64,000 bases of DNA from Dipylidium caninum (taxonomy: Eukaryota > Platyhelminthes > Cestoda > Cyclophyllidea > Dipylidiidae), in the NCBI GenBank assembly GCA_017562135.1, contig QEYB01000882.1:124001-188000 (forward strand), given 5' to 3'. This document shows, piece by piece, positions 12,401-27,400 of the stretch. The position numbers and the translations under genes were made by a program. The notes under the pieces are model-generated. The model searched no databases. It was given only the letters and a program-made list of their open reading frames with translations, and had not been told where the DNA came from. The first letter of the stretch is position 1. Every line of letters starts with the position of its first letter.

Positions 12401-15400
12401 TTAGTGACTTAAGTTTTCCCTTTGTGGATAGCCTCTATGGAATGCGACGTTGCTCTCAATGACTGTGACCACGCAGAAATTCGGCTATGCAACTGGTCTG
12501 GGTCCGCTGGCTTTGTTAGGCTGAGTGGAAATGCTCTCTTTTTCTCAAGACATGAGTTATCGTCCCTTGATATCTGAGCCTGCCATCAGCCTAAGGAAGG
12601 CAAACAGTATTGTGGCTGGCACTGACGTTAACTTATTGGTGGAAGAGCAGCCTCTCAGGCCCCAAATGAGATTCCTAAAAATGGACCCCTTTTAGTTAAG
12701 GTTCTCTTTTCTACCCAGTTCCAAGATTGTTGTTGATAAGGCCTTTGAAATTTCAGGCTTTATTAAAATCTTCGCGGAAAGTACCGTTGTCTGGTTAGTT
12801 GCTGCCCCGAAAACTAGCGATACATGAACTGTCTAAATCAGAACGCTACTCATTCCATAATTAGTAATGAAACTTCGACGTTTACCAAAGCTGCTTTTGT
12901 GGCCATGTTACCCGGATTAGACAAGTTACTTTTCTGAAAGATTATCTTATCAATTCAGTAAATCACATTCTAAACTAAACGCTTCTTTTTATAGACCGAC
13001 AATGCCTCTTAAGTGTGTTACGATGCATTAAAACTAGCAGGCCAACATTTTTTAGGGTCATATGAACCTTATTTACCGGTTGCTTGAGCCTATCAATTGC
13101 CTAAACGGAAACAAAATAGTTTCCTTCTAAAAGATAAAACTCCTTTCAAGACGGTACTATAATTTTTTTTTATCACACCTGAATAGAGAACCGATTCAGT
13201 ACTTAAAAAGATAGGAATTGTAGTCAATACAATCTCCAGGATAGAAGATCCCGGCTCAACCACTTTGTATTAAAAGTTGTAAAATGGAGGAGATCAAACC
13301 TTTCTCGATGACAATAAGAAACATTAACTTGTTGTACTTTAAAAAGCACAAAACTCCTATTTTCTCCCCACTGTAGATAAATGTCCCCTCTTTTCGAATG
13401 GAAAGTGGTAGGAATAGCTAAAACTATACGATGTACTTTAATCTAAGCAATCCAACAGTCAAACGTTGCTTATCCATTCGGCTACTCTCCAGTGCGGCAT
13501 CGTTTTGCTATTCATCCGTCCATCTCCTGGTAACTACTCGTACATTCGTTTACACATCCTCTCATCCATCTGTCTCGATTCTTTCTATTCATTCGCTCTT
13601 GGACGTGTCAACTCCAAGTGAAATTAACTTACGGTACCTGAGGTGAGACTTCTCGCCACGACATTCTGGTTTAAAATCAACCCCTATTTTGAAGTGAAAG
13701 ACTTGACCAGAGCAATCCTTTGCCTTTGAGAACTTCTAACCTCACCGCGTAAAATCACTCTCGCAAAAGATTTGTATGGTAAAAAGTGTCCCGCAGTCGG
13801 TCGCGCTTTTTTCAGAAAACCACTGTTCATTAATTGAAACGGTCTATTGAGGTCTTTCGTCCGAGGCGAGGCTCTTCGACCTCCCTATTCGATTGATTGT
13901 GGAACCGGAGAGGCCGCTTTAATTACGAAAATATTAGGATATTTCACAATTTATTTAATACATTCTGTGATTGAATAGGCTAGACTAAGGTCACCGAGTC
14001 CGTTCAAACGACTTTTCATGAGCAATGGGAATTATTGCTGCCTCCTGCCCAGAATAAAATCAAAAAAATCCGTTAATTTCTTTGGTGTTCTACTTTCTGT
14101 TCACGGCTCCCAAGTATGAAGTTCACTAATTATTTCTGGCATTCTGGTAACATAAACTCGAACTTCTCTACCCACGTAGTATGAGTAAGAAGGTGTGGTA
14201 GATGATGATATTTCAGAACTGCTTGCTGGAGGGTATAAGCTCCCTTCCACGGGATAATCGTCTTAAGGTAATATCTTTTACGTCCAGAACACATCTTGAT
14301 TTTATGCTAGTGAAGCAATTTGCCTACAACAGGTGGCGTCGACATACCTGCGAAAATGGAGACGAGTTTAGAGTTGAAAGAGTATGAAGCCCGAATTGAG
14401 GAGTTGAGAGCCTCAGAGAAACTACTCGCCGAACTCAATGAGACTCTCGAAATGAAACTGAAGAAGACCGAAGCTTTGCGGATTCAAAGGTGAGTTGGGT
14501 AAATTGCTGAAGTGGAATATATGGCAGGATTACTGCACACCATACGCCATCATGCACCCTCACTCATTAAACAAATTTCACTTTCTTTGACATCACACAC
14601 CGCCATTCACCTTAGAAGTTGACCAACTTCGTATCGCCTTTAAGTTACACCCTTTAGCGTGACTCTGCTCAGTCCCCCTTTGCGTGTTTGGAGGAGAGCA
14701 GAAGAGTCAAAGTGGCAAGTGGCAAGTGCGTCATAAAAGGGGCCTTCTCACTTCCTTCCACTCCCAAAGGTGCTTCACAGTACTACGAGTAGGCGAGTGT
14801 GACTTTGGTGGACCACTACAAGTATTTCGAGATTATGGGACAAAAAATTGTGTCAACAACATCTCAGATACTGGCGAAATGCCCGCCTATCGGACATGAG
14901 TGGCAGTCAGACACTTCCACCCTCGTTTTCTACTTCATTCCCTGGTGATGTCAGACCTTGTCTAGGTACAGCTGAATGGGACTGATGGGCCATTGAGAAG
15001 TACAGGGGAATGACCAATTCACCATCTTTCGACCAAGTAAGGGCGACTCGACAAAAACGTTTATCAGTCAATTCCTTGCCCCACATTTTGTTAGAATGGC
15101 ACCCATTTTGTGAGCCACTCCTTCCCCTCCATCATGCTGAAAATAATTTTCATCCTTCTTTTACTCTCGTTTTTGGCGATGCTTTCTGCTGACAACCGCA
15201 AGCGACCCCATGGTTCTGCCCCCAATGCACTGATAGTATTTGCCCTACTTCTACTACTTTTTCGTCTTAGGGAGCAGGAATTACGAGGCATGGGAATCGC
15301 TCTCCATGCGGACGGTGTACTCACCGGAGTATTCGCGCCCAAAGTAATTCTCTGCTCCCCACTTAACCCTTAAACCCTTGACCTCATGTATGTTAGTTCA

Positions 15401-18400
15401 GTTAAAATGGCATTTTTGTATTGTTCGCTCCTAGACACCGAATTTGGTGAATTTGAACGAAGACCCCACCATGTCTGAGTGCCTAATATATTACTTAAAA
15501 GAAGGAAAAACCCGGTAAGTCGTTTTTCAACTTTGGCGATTATGAGAAGAAGTGGAAGTTCTGAAGTAGCATATGCTTTGGCAGATCCTATTTTTCCGAG
15601 ATGTAGCCTCCTTCGAGACCTCCTCACGCGTAGGGAGGGAGTAGCAAGCAGACGTCTGTCATTAAACTTGCCGTGACCAAAATCATTCGATCGCATTGGT
15701 CCTTTGTCCAGCACCCTTTGACCCTTTTAGACTTGGTCACCTGAACGAAGGAGGCGATTTTGACATCGGCCTGCTGGGAAGTTTCATCAAACCCCATCAC
15801 TGCAATTTCATGCTAAGAGATAGTACGTTTACGACAAACTCTTAATTTTATCAAAGCACTTTTAAAGGTTTATTTATGATCAGCCTGTTCAAATTCCCAA
15901 TTGAGTAAGAAAGTAGGAAGCGGGGGGTGTACTCGTGTTGAAGTTGTGGTTCGTGGCTCAGGAATTGAACTTCGATGAGTTACATCGGCTATTCGGTGAA
16001 CGAGAACTTTCTTCACAAACTCATTCAGATGTAGTGAAAATGTTTTTATGGTGAAAAAATCCCATTTAACAGTATATTTGGCACTGTTTGTTATTGGAAA
16101 GCCTCCACAGTGTACATAACTTACAAGTTCATTTCATTAAGCAATCTTTAATGTTTAGCGGCGACCTCTTCTCACCACTTTTCGTACACTACTTTACTCG
16201 AGTCAAGGTAAACATGAAAATGACAGGCAGACTCAGATGACAGTCTCAATGGTCATTCACGCAGGTTATGGCAGATATATTAAAGCGCAAATGTCTCTTC
16301 CAACAACTCAAATGCGCACACTCTTTGGTGATTGTTTACGAGTTTGGGGTGGCAGCTACCTCCCAATCTCGAATTAACTCTATCACTTGGGCAATGCGTC
16401 TGTTCACCACCTACCCTTTTAGATATCGTCACAATTGAACCGATTGACGGAGCAGAGTGCTACATCAATGGCAGCCTACTCACACATGCTACACAACTAA
16501 ACTCGGGTGACCGGGTTATATTGGGGAAAAACCACGTCTTTCGATTTAACAACCCGCTCACACGTAAGTCGTCTTCTCCTAAACCCGTCGTTTCGGGGCA
16601 TCGACAGTGAGGAAGGTTAAAACTCCTTGGCTGAGATGTCTTTAATCCAAATGGATTTTAAAAAAGTTTGATCAAAATCAAATGTTTGAGAAGTTTTGTT
16701 TTAAACGAATATATTAGGATAAGTGCCGTGAAGTTAAATAGTGCTTTTAAAGATAATTTGGCGTCATCGGAGAAGGGCGGTAGCACCGGTGAAATGTAAA
16801 GAATAAGAATAAGTATTTACACAGTTTCGTATAGAAAAATATACAGCAAAGGAAGAAGTCATAAAGCTCGCCGTCTTTTTTTGCCATCTGGACATAAATG
16901 TCTAGAATACCAAGAAGTGTTGTCGGAGGTTTGGCCATACGTGTGATCTCCAGGCTCCGGGTAACTTCTACTCATTTTCGTTAAAGGTCGTGACAGGAAG
17001 GCCAATTGCAACGACGAAATGACCAGTAAGATTTCAACATTCTGGAGTAAATCAAGGGTGTTTTTATGATTCACATTTGACGCAAGATTCAAAATTCTAT
17101 AGACTGTACAGGAATTTTATATGATCCCGTTGAGGACAAGATAGTCGTCCATAAAAGTAGATTTATTAGTGGTGAAGTGTACGGAAAGCAAGTACAGTGA
17201 AATCTAATTGGAATATGGTGGGGGGAATAAAATAAAAACTCCTTCACGTGAGCAAATACACTGGAGTTAATGTGAGAGACGAAGACAATGCCATAGTTCT
17301 TTGTGAATGGACGGGTTCATGCATCAGTTCTTATGAAATATTAATCCAAAACGGGTAAGGACATTTCAAACAATGCACAGAGAAATGGTGACATCAAGAT
17401 TTAAAGATACTTCAAAGATTTGACTAACGATTTCTACTTCAATGTAGGGAAGATATGCGTTTGAAATGCAAGTCCCCCCCTATTCTGAATGTTTTTTTCC
17501 CTTCTCAGCGAGTATGTCGGAGACAGTGGACTGGACGTATGCTATTTGCGAACTTCTCGACAAGCAGGGAGTAGACTTGCGGAAAGAGATGGACGAACGA
17601 CTGCTGGAAATGGAAGAGCAGTATCGTCGGCAGTGTGAGGAAATTGACAGACGATTCGATGAACAGCGAAAGGTTTGTTAACTGTTCACTTCCCCATCGG
17701 TTTTTTTAAAATCTTTTTAAATGATGTCTTGCACTTTTTAGGAGTATGAGGGTCAAATTCAAGTGTTACAGGAAAAGGTGGAACAACAGTCAATACTCAC
17801 CTCGATCGTTCAAGATGACTCCGTTTCTGAGGAAGAAAGTATGGCAAAAACCAAAATCTGATTGTTAAAATAGACAAAGTGAAAGGTTTCCACTTGTAAT
17901 AGGAATCATTTGAATGTTAGTTGACTGGTATGGATGGCGAAATTAGTTTATAAGCGCGAGTTCTGGACTCCAGTACGTTCCGCTGCTCAATTTGGCATGT
18001 CCATTGACTCCCTCAAGAGGGCGCTAGTGGGTAGAGGAATTTGAGATTTGCGTGACAGATGAAAACGCCGACCTCATGGTCGATACCTGACGACATTCAC
18101 CCGCCGGTCATCTTCTACTTCTTCAAAAAAACGGGAGATTGGGGACTTTGTGACAGGCACAAGACACAACGAATGATAAAAAATAACGCGTTATAGTACA
18201 TTCTACTTTTTTACCTCAATATCTGGTAAATATTGTCCAAGCGCGCTTTTTTCCTTCTTAGCGGAAGATGTCTGGAGCGACCGGGACTTCCACCTAGCAC
18301 ATTGGGCATTTTTGTGCTGGAAACACTGCAGACTTACAACCAGACGGGTGATTTTTAAATGCTATCAGTCAATAAACCTTCCTCAACTTAATGCACTACT

Positions 18401-21400
18401 TTCGATCTTGTAAAATGTTAACACCTAAGCCTGATTAAACGTAATTCACGTCCTTCTCTAACTAGGAATTCCTGTGTCGAGTTCTTCCAATCAGTCAAAT
18501 TAGAGTACGTAACAAAGTCCACACTTAAGTCCTGTACACGTCCGTCGCTTTAGTCGTTGTCTGGAGGCATTTCTTCTTTCTCCACTACTTCAGCAAGTTT
18601 AGTGACACTAAAACACCGCATCTTCTCAGACGCATGTACTTTTTCCAGATTTAAGTCCTGCCCACCACTTAAGAGGTACTGCGATAGAAGATGAGAAAAG
18701 GGAGATAAGTGACTAGGTGAAGCATTCTATTTTAGGATATTCTGTGGAATAATGCCGTTTTGTTGAAGGAGGCTAACGTCATGAGCGTGGAATTGAATAA
18801 AAAGGTATGTGTACTTATTCCGAAAATCAATCTTCACACTCTTATTATCACGGAGAAAATCAAAAATGTCCACCGTGATCAGACAGTGGGGACATTGTCC
18901 CTGCCACTATCGTGAAGATTGTTGGTTGGTTGGCTCCACTTTGCTGTTAATTATAAAGGTTTCAAGTTCAAAAGTCGCCGGGACTTTGTGCAGAGTGTCT
19001 ATTCAAACACGAAGATAACTAACTTTTACAGGGAAATTAATAATTAATTACAAATAAAATAGCTTCGTCGTGTTGTAAGTTATTGAGTTAACAGTTCATA
19101 ATGCTAAAATTGAAGAAAGAGAATAGTTGTTAGAAAGATATTAGGTTTTGAGGCACACTGATTCGGCAATAATCACGATTATGGAATTTTTAAGCCTTTG
19201 TTAACAGTTTTCACTGGACAAAGTCTCAGCGATGCTCTGCCAATGTCCTAAGTGTTAAATCGAGATGTGGTCGCGCGATGAAGCAAAGCTTAGAAGCACT
19301 GAATACTGTCTCATGCAAAAAAGCGTTTATTGTTGAAAGCTGCTACATACTAATCAAAAAAAGACTAAATGACTAATAGATTTGTCGCAATGATGCAACA
19401 CTCGTGCCCCCGAGACTAATTTCCTTATTCTTTTAACGTACTTTATTCCATTTGTACTTCTCGGATTGTGACGTCTGTACGATCTATGGTCTTCAAGTAA
19501 CTCTTTTTATATGATCCTCGAACCGAAATGCGCTTTGCACCACATCTTATCTCATTTTTTGCCCCCAAAATCCCTCAACAGTGAATTGGAGTGTGTCTCG
19601 TTAAGAGTGGAGGTGAATACAGTTAAGGAAAGAGAATGTCGTGTCATCCGCTGTTCATGCAATTTTTACTAGAGGTAACCGTTCCTCATTTCAGAGGAGG
19701 CGCTTACCTGAGGAAATGAATGTCTACCTATCAGGTGGTGATGACCGCGTGATATGTTCCAACAACTTCGGGAGAATTTGTTCCACCCTCATCTCGTAAT
19801 AAATTTAACGGGGTGATTCGTGAAGTCTGAGCCTACAGTGGACAATGGACAATTAAATCAACTACCATTCGTTAAAATTTAAGGCGGTCTTCAGAATTTT
19901 CGGCATCTCTCAATGAATAATATTTCTGCACTCATCTTCCTACCGGCATCTAATACCTTGTTCTCTAGACCTTCACATAGAATTAATTCCTGATCCATGT
20001 GTCAGTAAAGGCTTCCCGTGGGATTAGAAATAACTTGTTTGAACTTTTCAGATGCAATATCAATTCGTCATGTTGAGTGATACCCCCTATACACCACTAA
20101 AAGATGAATTGGTGGAAATGCGACGTTTGCTTCATCGCCACGGTAATTGGTCGAGCGAGAGTTGGAAAAAGTGTGACGCTCTTTTGGAATCGTTCAATAA
20201 GCGAGGTCTGGTCGCTGTTGAAGCCCTTAACATGACCAACGGTCTCAGATACAATTGGAGCCTTCCGACCTTCCAGTGAGTTATAACAACTGGTTAGAAC
20301 AGATGCTTATATCTCTTTTTACTACGGCTCCTACTAGTCCATTTGCAAGTCTTCCAAATGGCTTATCTGCAACACTGAGATCGTCCTTATTTACCTCATT
20401 CCTGTGGATGACGTCGTATTAAGACACAGTCCAAGTAAGACTCTACTTTAAAGAAAAAAAGTAGTGGGATTGGAACAATTGAAACAGCTTGACAGACTAT
20501 AGTCCATTTTCCTGTCCAACTTCTGTCTCACGATGTCGTAGATCAACAGTATCAGTAACTATCGGCACAGATATATCATAAATGTCATTTCAGTTGGATT
20601 TTTCGGAATGTAAATCTCATAGAAGATGTAATTCACTCCACATCCGTCATCATTGCAAAGTGGTCTAAAATTTGAAGAAGCACAAAGGCGCAGACGATTA
20701 ATGTTGACGGATTTGGTGCCTTTTATGTGATCGGCGCGAAACAATCAACACGTTCCTTCCACTGGCCGTAACGATGGCAGAATTGTAGGCGACAATTAAC
20801 CAGCGCCTGGGCTGTTGTAGTGAGGTTACCAGGGCAGGGATTAGGGAATAGCGAGGGGACCTTCCTGAGAGGACAATGGTGAGATGATTGGCCTTGTTGT
20901 CTGGTTAATTTTCCAACCCCTACTCTCTTGCTACCACAAAAAACCCTTTCGCCTGACATTCGAATTAGTAATTTCGTAAAAGGTGTTCAACCGCAACCAA
21001 ACGTTTGTCTGCATTTCTCTTTTTAGATCCAAGAGGCTCTTCTCTAAGAACAATCCATGCTTTTCTGTTAGCCCCAATAAGGGCGCTTGTTTTTGTTGTT
21101 ATTGTTGTTGCGGTGTCACAAATCCCTTGTCATATTTTAGTCAACGCCTCGTCGACATGCAGAAGTGCTTCCATGCAGAGGGCGACCTCGCCACTTGTGC
21201 ATTCAGCCAACCATTTATGGCGTCGACTAAAAATGCCTCCACATCCTCCACGCTAAAAAAAGCCCCTTATGATTGTTTGACAAGCAATGAAGAGGATGAA
21301 GCTACGCAACAGGAAAGACGGGAAGATGATGAGGAGGATGATTATGCAGCTACGAATGACCCATTCTGTGACAAACTTCCGTGGTTCCAACCAATTGGAA

Positions 21401-24400
21401 GGTTGAAAATTCTTCCCTAAAGCTCAAAACGTCGATTAAAGTTTATTATTTAAGTACATATTTCGTCGTCTTAAAAAGGTGCCTTGTCTACTTGACGAAT
21501 CTCTACTTCGGCATCTCGAATGAACGGGAGCTTCCTTTAATAAATCAACACGGCGAACATACAGGATTCATTCGTGTATTAGTGGAGTTCCTGAATGACC
21601 CCTCTCCGCCGCGTTCACCTGCGCCGTCACCTCTGTTTGGACCGGCTTCGCAAGGCGGACATCGCAAGGGAAATGCCAGGCTCTACTTTGATGACCTTGA
21701 GTATTTCACATCTGAGGTCGGTACTCTTCCTCTGGTTGTCAGGCTCTTCTTCCATCCTATCAAAATTGTAACCGTTCTTAAGAGAAAAAACTATAAACTT
21801 AAAATGGGAAGAAGAGAGAGAGCGATGAAGCTAGTTTGCCGTATTTGAAGCGTTACCTTGTTGGACAATCGAATCTATATCGAACGGTATGTATGTTTGG
21901 GGAATTTGCGGATGAACGGTCGTTTTACAAGAGAATCAGGGATCAACATCCCCTTTGGCTCCCTCGTATTCCGCCCAATCTTGTTAAGCCTTCATGCTTG
22001 TTCCAAATAAAAAAGATTTCGCATCTATCGGCCCACACATCACAGACTCCGTAATGTTGTACACAACCTTTTTTTTTAAAAATGGCAGATCCAAATCTAT
22101 TGCAGTGGAATTGGTTGCAATAATTTGAGGGCCTATGCTCTTCGAAAGCGACATTCTATAGCTCCTCAGATCTCCCTATTAGTAACACCCAGCAGAGGGG
22201 GTGTTTTAGGACCCTACATGTCAGCAGAGTTTTCGCCATTACGCATGCCTCATCTACTTCTTGTCTACTCCTTCTAACCTCTGCATAGTAATGTAACAGA
22301 GGTTGCATCATCCACAATGTCACATCGACGTGACAGGTATTTGGACACTTTAGGCTCAAGGTGACTCCTACTCCGATGAATTCGCCTTTGGAAGGTTCGA
22401 GCCCACACCAGTTCCTGCGGCTCCGGTTACTGTGCGACCAAGTAAATCAGCCGATGAAAGTACACCGAAAGTTCGCGAGGCCAGATTCTTCCCTGCTGAC
22501 AGTACGACAAGTAGGTTAGGCGAGTTTTACTTAAAAAACATGAGTAAAGTGGGTTTATGGAGAAAATAGTGGAATCATTGCGAGAATAAAAAAATTATCA
22601 AAAGGAGGTAACACAACTTTTCAAGCATTTCAATCCATTCAGGTGAAAGTGATGTCGTGACTGAGGAGTGTAGCAGACGCCCCTGGCTGAATGAAGAGAA
22701 CCTTCCAGAGCATCTTCGAAATGGAGAAGTATTTTGGTGGAAAATAACCATCTTGTCTATTCGTGGATTGCCTACCCACTTCACCAGTGTCTTTTGCCAA
22801 TTTTCGTAGGTTACTTCGAAAAAACCTATCGCAATGCTGTGTACTTGGGAAAATATCAAAAGGTTTTAACAAAAACGTGGCAATCACTCTTTGTTTTTCC
22901 TTGAATTTGGTTAAGTTTTCTACCCCAGATACCAAGTAGTCCGTAGGTTTAACCGCAGCAAATGTGGCATTGGTGTTTTCTTAAGATATTAGGTCACCGT
23001 TTTAAGTTGCCCTAATTTCAGTCTCCCTGACAAACCGGACGAAGTGTATTCAACGGAGCCAGTAGAGAATCTTAAAGGCAGCGAAAATCTCGAAATTTGT
23101 CAGATTCAGAAGGTAGGAATCTTGTTTAATTGGCGAACTGAAATTAAGCCCTCGACACTCACTATCCTTACAACTACTCCGCCTCCCTTCTAGTTCACCG
23201 TCACCGTAACACGCGCTTTTGTGGACTGTCTGATGCGGAAGCCGCTAACCTTTGAGGTTTACGGCCACCCTCAAAAGAGCAGCTTATTAAAACAAGAGAG
23301 AAAGGAGAACATTCTGATCCGCGGGTAAGTAAAAAGGACTGCATTGTAGAACATCTGGTCAAAAATAGTTTCGGTGTTCCTTTATCAGTCCGATGTAAAT
23401 TAAAAGGCCCGCCTAGGGAGAACACATCTTGACTGATTTTGCGCAGTTACCTAAATACGTTTTCGTCAGAGGGATGACACGCATCGTCTTCTGTTTCTAT
23501 TATATAATAACAAATCTCTTTCTTGGAAAACATTATCCTCTAAGCACTATAAAGTCACAAGTATCCACGGCGCCTAAGAATTTGTCAAGTGGTGGAAGAA
23601 AGAGAGAGAGCAAGGCGGTAAAAGTAAGGGTATTCTAGGTTTCACCAGGCAGAAAAAAACAGATTATTTAACTTGGAATGCAAAATTAACTTGATGATTT
23701 ACACCGCTGCCAGAGATTGTCCTCGGTACAAAAATACACACTCACTGAGTTCCTCAATCTTAGGTATGTGTTTTTACGTGATCGCAGTCAAATGTCCGGT
23801 CGGCAAATTCTTCCTTGCCAATATTATTGTTAGCGGCACAAGAGACAGACCGATGTGAAAGTCGTGGGGCGATCACGATTTAAAGTATACGAAAATCGAA
23901 AGTTAGCTTGCACGGCAGCCCTAGTGCCCTTCTAGATCGTGAATTCTGGGTCTCCCGGTGGTCGACCATCTAGTTTACTTGCAGTCTGGCTGCTTATCAC
24001 CACGCGGAGTACGTGAGAACATCATGAATAGGCATTTTAGATATTCCTGTTTCCAGTCGAGAGCTCAAGACTCCGGACTCAATTTTATTCCATTATTCAA
24101 TAAATTCATACGGAGCCCGGTTAGGCGGGTTGACGCTTCATATCTTTCTGACCTCACTCCTCCTCCCCCCATCCTCTGCCCATTTGCAACGGGTAATGTA
24201 GTAGGATTTTTAAATGTGTTCTCTATCTGGCTTCCTTAACCGACGTGCTAAAGGGCCTAAAGAGCCATGGAGGTACTGATGGTATCTGTTTTCCACCAAC
24301 CTCGTCACTTGCATACCTCACACTGGAGGCCCGACTTAGGGGTTACATTTAGACGCGCCTGACTAAATCACATGGGACGCTTTACTTCTATCGGTGATGT

Positions 24401-27400
24401 TCTCAAGTTTCTCCCCATCAGCTTTCTGGAACACGCCAATACAGTTTAATAACTCCTCCTTGAAAGCCATACATCCCATAAAATAAAAACAGGTAGGTAA
24501 GAGATGTGGCTCCTGTAATTCCTTCAGGTCGTTAATGGCATTCCTTGGTACGTGAAGTGGACAAGTGGAAAGCGTTGTGAGGCTCAGATTTGTACTTTCC
24601 GTTAAATATAAACTATTCCATACAATATCAAGGGCCACCGCCGTACGAGGTAATAGATATTAAATCTAAAAAACTAATTTTACTTCATTTGCAGGAGATC
24701 AAGTTATCGCATGAGAAAGGGCTTTTCAGCCACCCTCCTGCTCCCTCCGCCTGTACCTATTCAAAACTGCGCTCCGACCAATTCTAACGTTCCGTGAGTT
24801 AACTGTAAAACCTTCTCACTGTGGCACGACCTTCTCCTCCTGTTACTAACCAGCAATTCTGTGTAAACTCGAAGAAGGGGATGAGAAACAGATCGGAAGT
24901 GTGAGGAGATTAACTTAATTATGTCAGCTAAAAATGCACGAATTTGACTTTTGTTCTCGTTATTACCCGATGGATAATCTCGAGTAACCTCACCTGGTCT
25001 CTTTCAGGTTACTAAGCAAAGGAATGTCCAAAATTACCTCTTATGATGCTACAAAGCTTATTTACCCATAAAGCGGTTTATTATCATTTCGTTCAGGAGG
25101 TCAGACAGTCAGAAGGTCAAAGGGTCAAGAACCTTAAGTAGAGTCATGAGTACCGAATAATAGCTCGACTGGTCGAGCAAATGCAATCTGACTACGGATC
25201 CCGATATTCTACCTCCCGTCCATATAATCTTGAACCCCTCTCAGGGACGATTACAATAACCCTGAAAATGGTGAAGAGGAGATTTGAAGAACTTAAAAGT
25301 CGTGGTCATCCACGAATTGCGAAACTTATCCTAAGTGATTTTTCTTGAGTAACTTGCCTCAGACGCCTTTACTAGGCCACCTCAATGCGAAATTACAGTG
25401 CTATGCAAGAAAGCGATTTTTGGTCCAGACTGTCTGCGTAGAGGTAGTCGGCGGCTATCAAGAGGGCCTCATTGTAGCAAACTGGATCAGGACACAAACG
25501 TAAATAGATGGTGGCTCCACATGGAATACTCTAGTTATTTTGAGTAGACTATAGAATAGTCGTCTAGCGAACTGTTATAAATACAGTATTGAGAGTCTAA
25601 TCCGCTGAGGTTGTGTACCCGATTACTGAAAAGACACCTCCTTCCTTATAGAGGTTCATTGATCTACCAAAACGACCTCCTCGTTTGGTTCGAAGTTTTG
25701 GAGCTCAATGCGGCTGGAGAGTACGTTAAAAGTTGTTCGTTGTTAAATTTAACCATTGATCACTTTCAGTGGGAAAAAGCATTAAGAACAATTGGTAATA
25801 ACGATAAAGTAAATGTGCTTCCATGAGGTGTATTTTTGGCTTCTTGCTGACGCTAAGGGAGCACTTCTAATTGTGTTTTACTTCACTTAAAATCCCATTC
25901 GGTCCATTTGGGCGTTTTTCTGTTGCGGCTCTAATTAACTGACACATTTGTGTGGCACACTTTGTCTCAACTCCCCACGGAGTAGTTAGTTCACCCTGTG
26001 GTGACAGCCTCGTTAAACCGCCCTCTGTATAATCCTCTTCAACCAAGATGCGTTAGGCGGTGAATGCCTTAAGCAAAGTCCTCGATACTATGAAAAAGTG
26101 GAGTAAATCGACGTCGCCTCAGTTCCCCACTAATATTAAAGTGGTGGATCGAGAAAGCAAAAGGGGAAGAACGGCACATGCTCCCTCGCTTGTGGCATTA
26201 TCGACGGTAAGGTGACACCACTAAAACGGGAAGATGTGATAGTAAAGCTGTTTGGGGGTCTGGAGTCCCAAAAATGGTTCAGATGACTGGAAGAATTCTT
26301 CTCTTATTTCTTGGATGGACATTGAAATTAAGTAATTCAGTAAACAGTGCTTCAGAATAAATCCGGGTCCATTGCTACTTGAAGGCTTCAGATAATCAGC
26401 CATGTCGACTCCTCGAGAGTTCGGGCGGAGGCTGGAGCTGACTTTAAGGTGAGTGAGGTCTCAACTACGTCATAGCACCTCCATTTAACTAATCCCCTCC
26501 TGTGCTAGTTGAGAGAGACCCTCACTTGTCCCATGGACGTGAGTACGTGGCGGACATAAGTTGTGTCTCCCATTGAAGGTCTTGCTGCCTCCATTTGTGT
26601 GCATTGAGCAGACGACTGATTATCGCGTGCAGACGTCTCCTCGGCTGTACTTTATCTAATTTTGACCATGCCTACAACGCCTCTGGCTATCTTCAACGTG
26701 GTTACGTTGTCATTTATTTCTTACTGATACGGTGGTACAAGGAATAACGATGTCTAGACTATAGAGTAATTTAAGAGTAAATCTCTGACTCGATACTTTT
26801 CAACAAAAATTTTTATGTATGCCTTCGATCAAATAAAATTTTCTTCTCCTACTGGATACTGCTTTTTTCGATTGGTGAAGACTTCACAAGTTAGAGCACT
26901 ATGAGTCGATATCCACTGCATGCATTAGAATACATCCTTTCTCTATGAAGACAGAGCAAGCTGTGCTGGCCCCACACAAATTTCGACAAAGTAGCATAAA
27001 TCTAATTCCGAAAGGAGATAGAGGAGGAGAGGGGTCAAGTCAGAACTCCCGCCGACTCCTATTCCTCCATCCATCATCTAGCTCTAAAGTCATCCCCCCT
27101 GTCTCAGTTTTTCATTCCTTCAATCCCAATCACCACGTCAAGTTTTTCATTCGTGCAATTCACTTTGAAAGTCGAGGACTGGGAGGAATGTTATGCGAAG
27201 CCTTCCAGCCAAATCAGGAGCCGCAAACTGCTGCTGAGGGGACTAAAAAGACACTGTATTTTAATGCATAATTAAAACGAACAACAAGTCATAAGATGAT
27301 AGCAATTAATAACAAATAACTTATGACGAGGTAAATTGAGATACAATGCTATTTCAGGGCCTGAAGAAAAAAAGAAAGTGAGATGGGGTGCGGAAAGTGA

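Noticed and set aside
22395..22412. B-box-like GGTTCGAGCCC resembling a tRNA T-arm
   Set aside because: It lies within kinesin exon 21 and has no matching A-box or cloverleaf.
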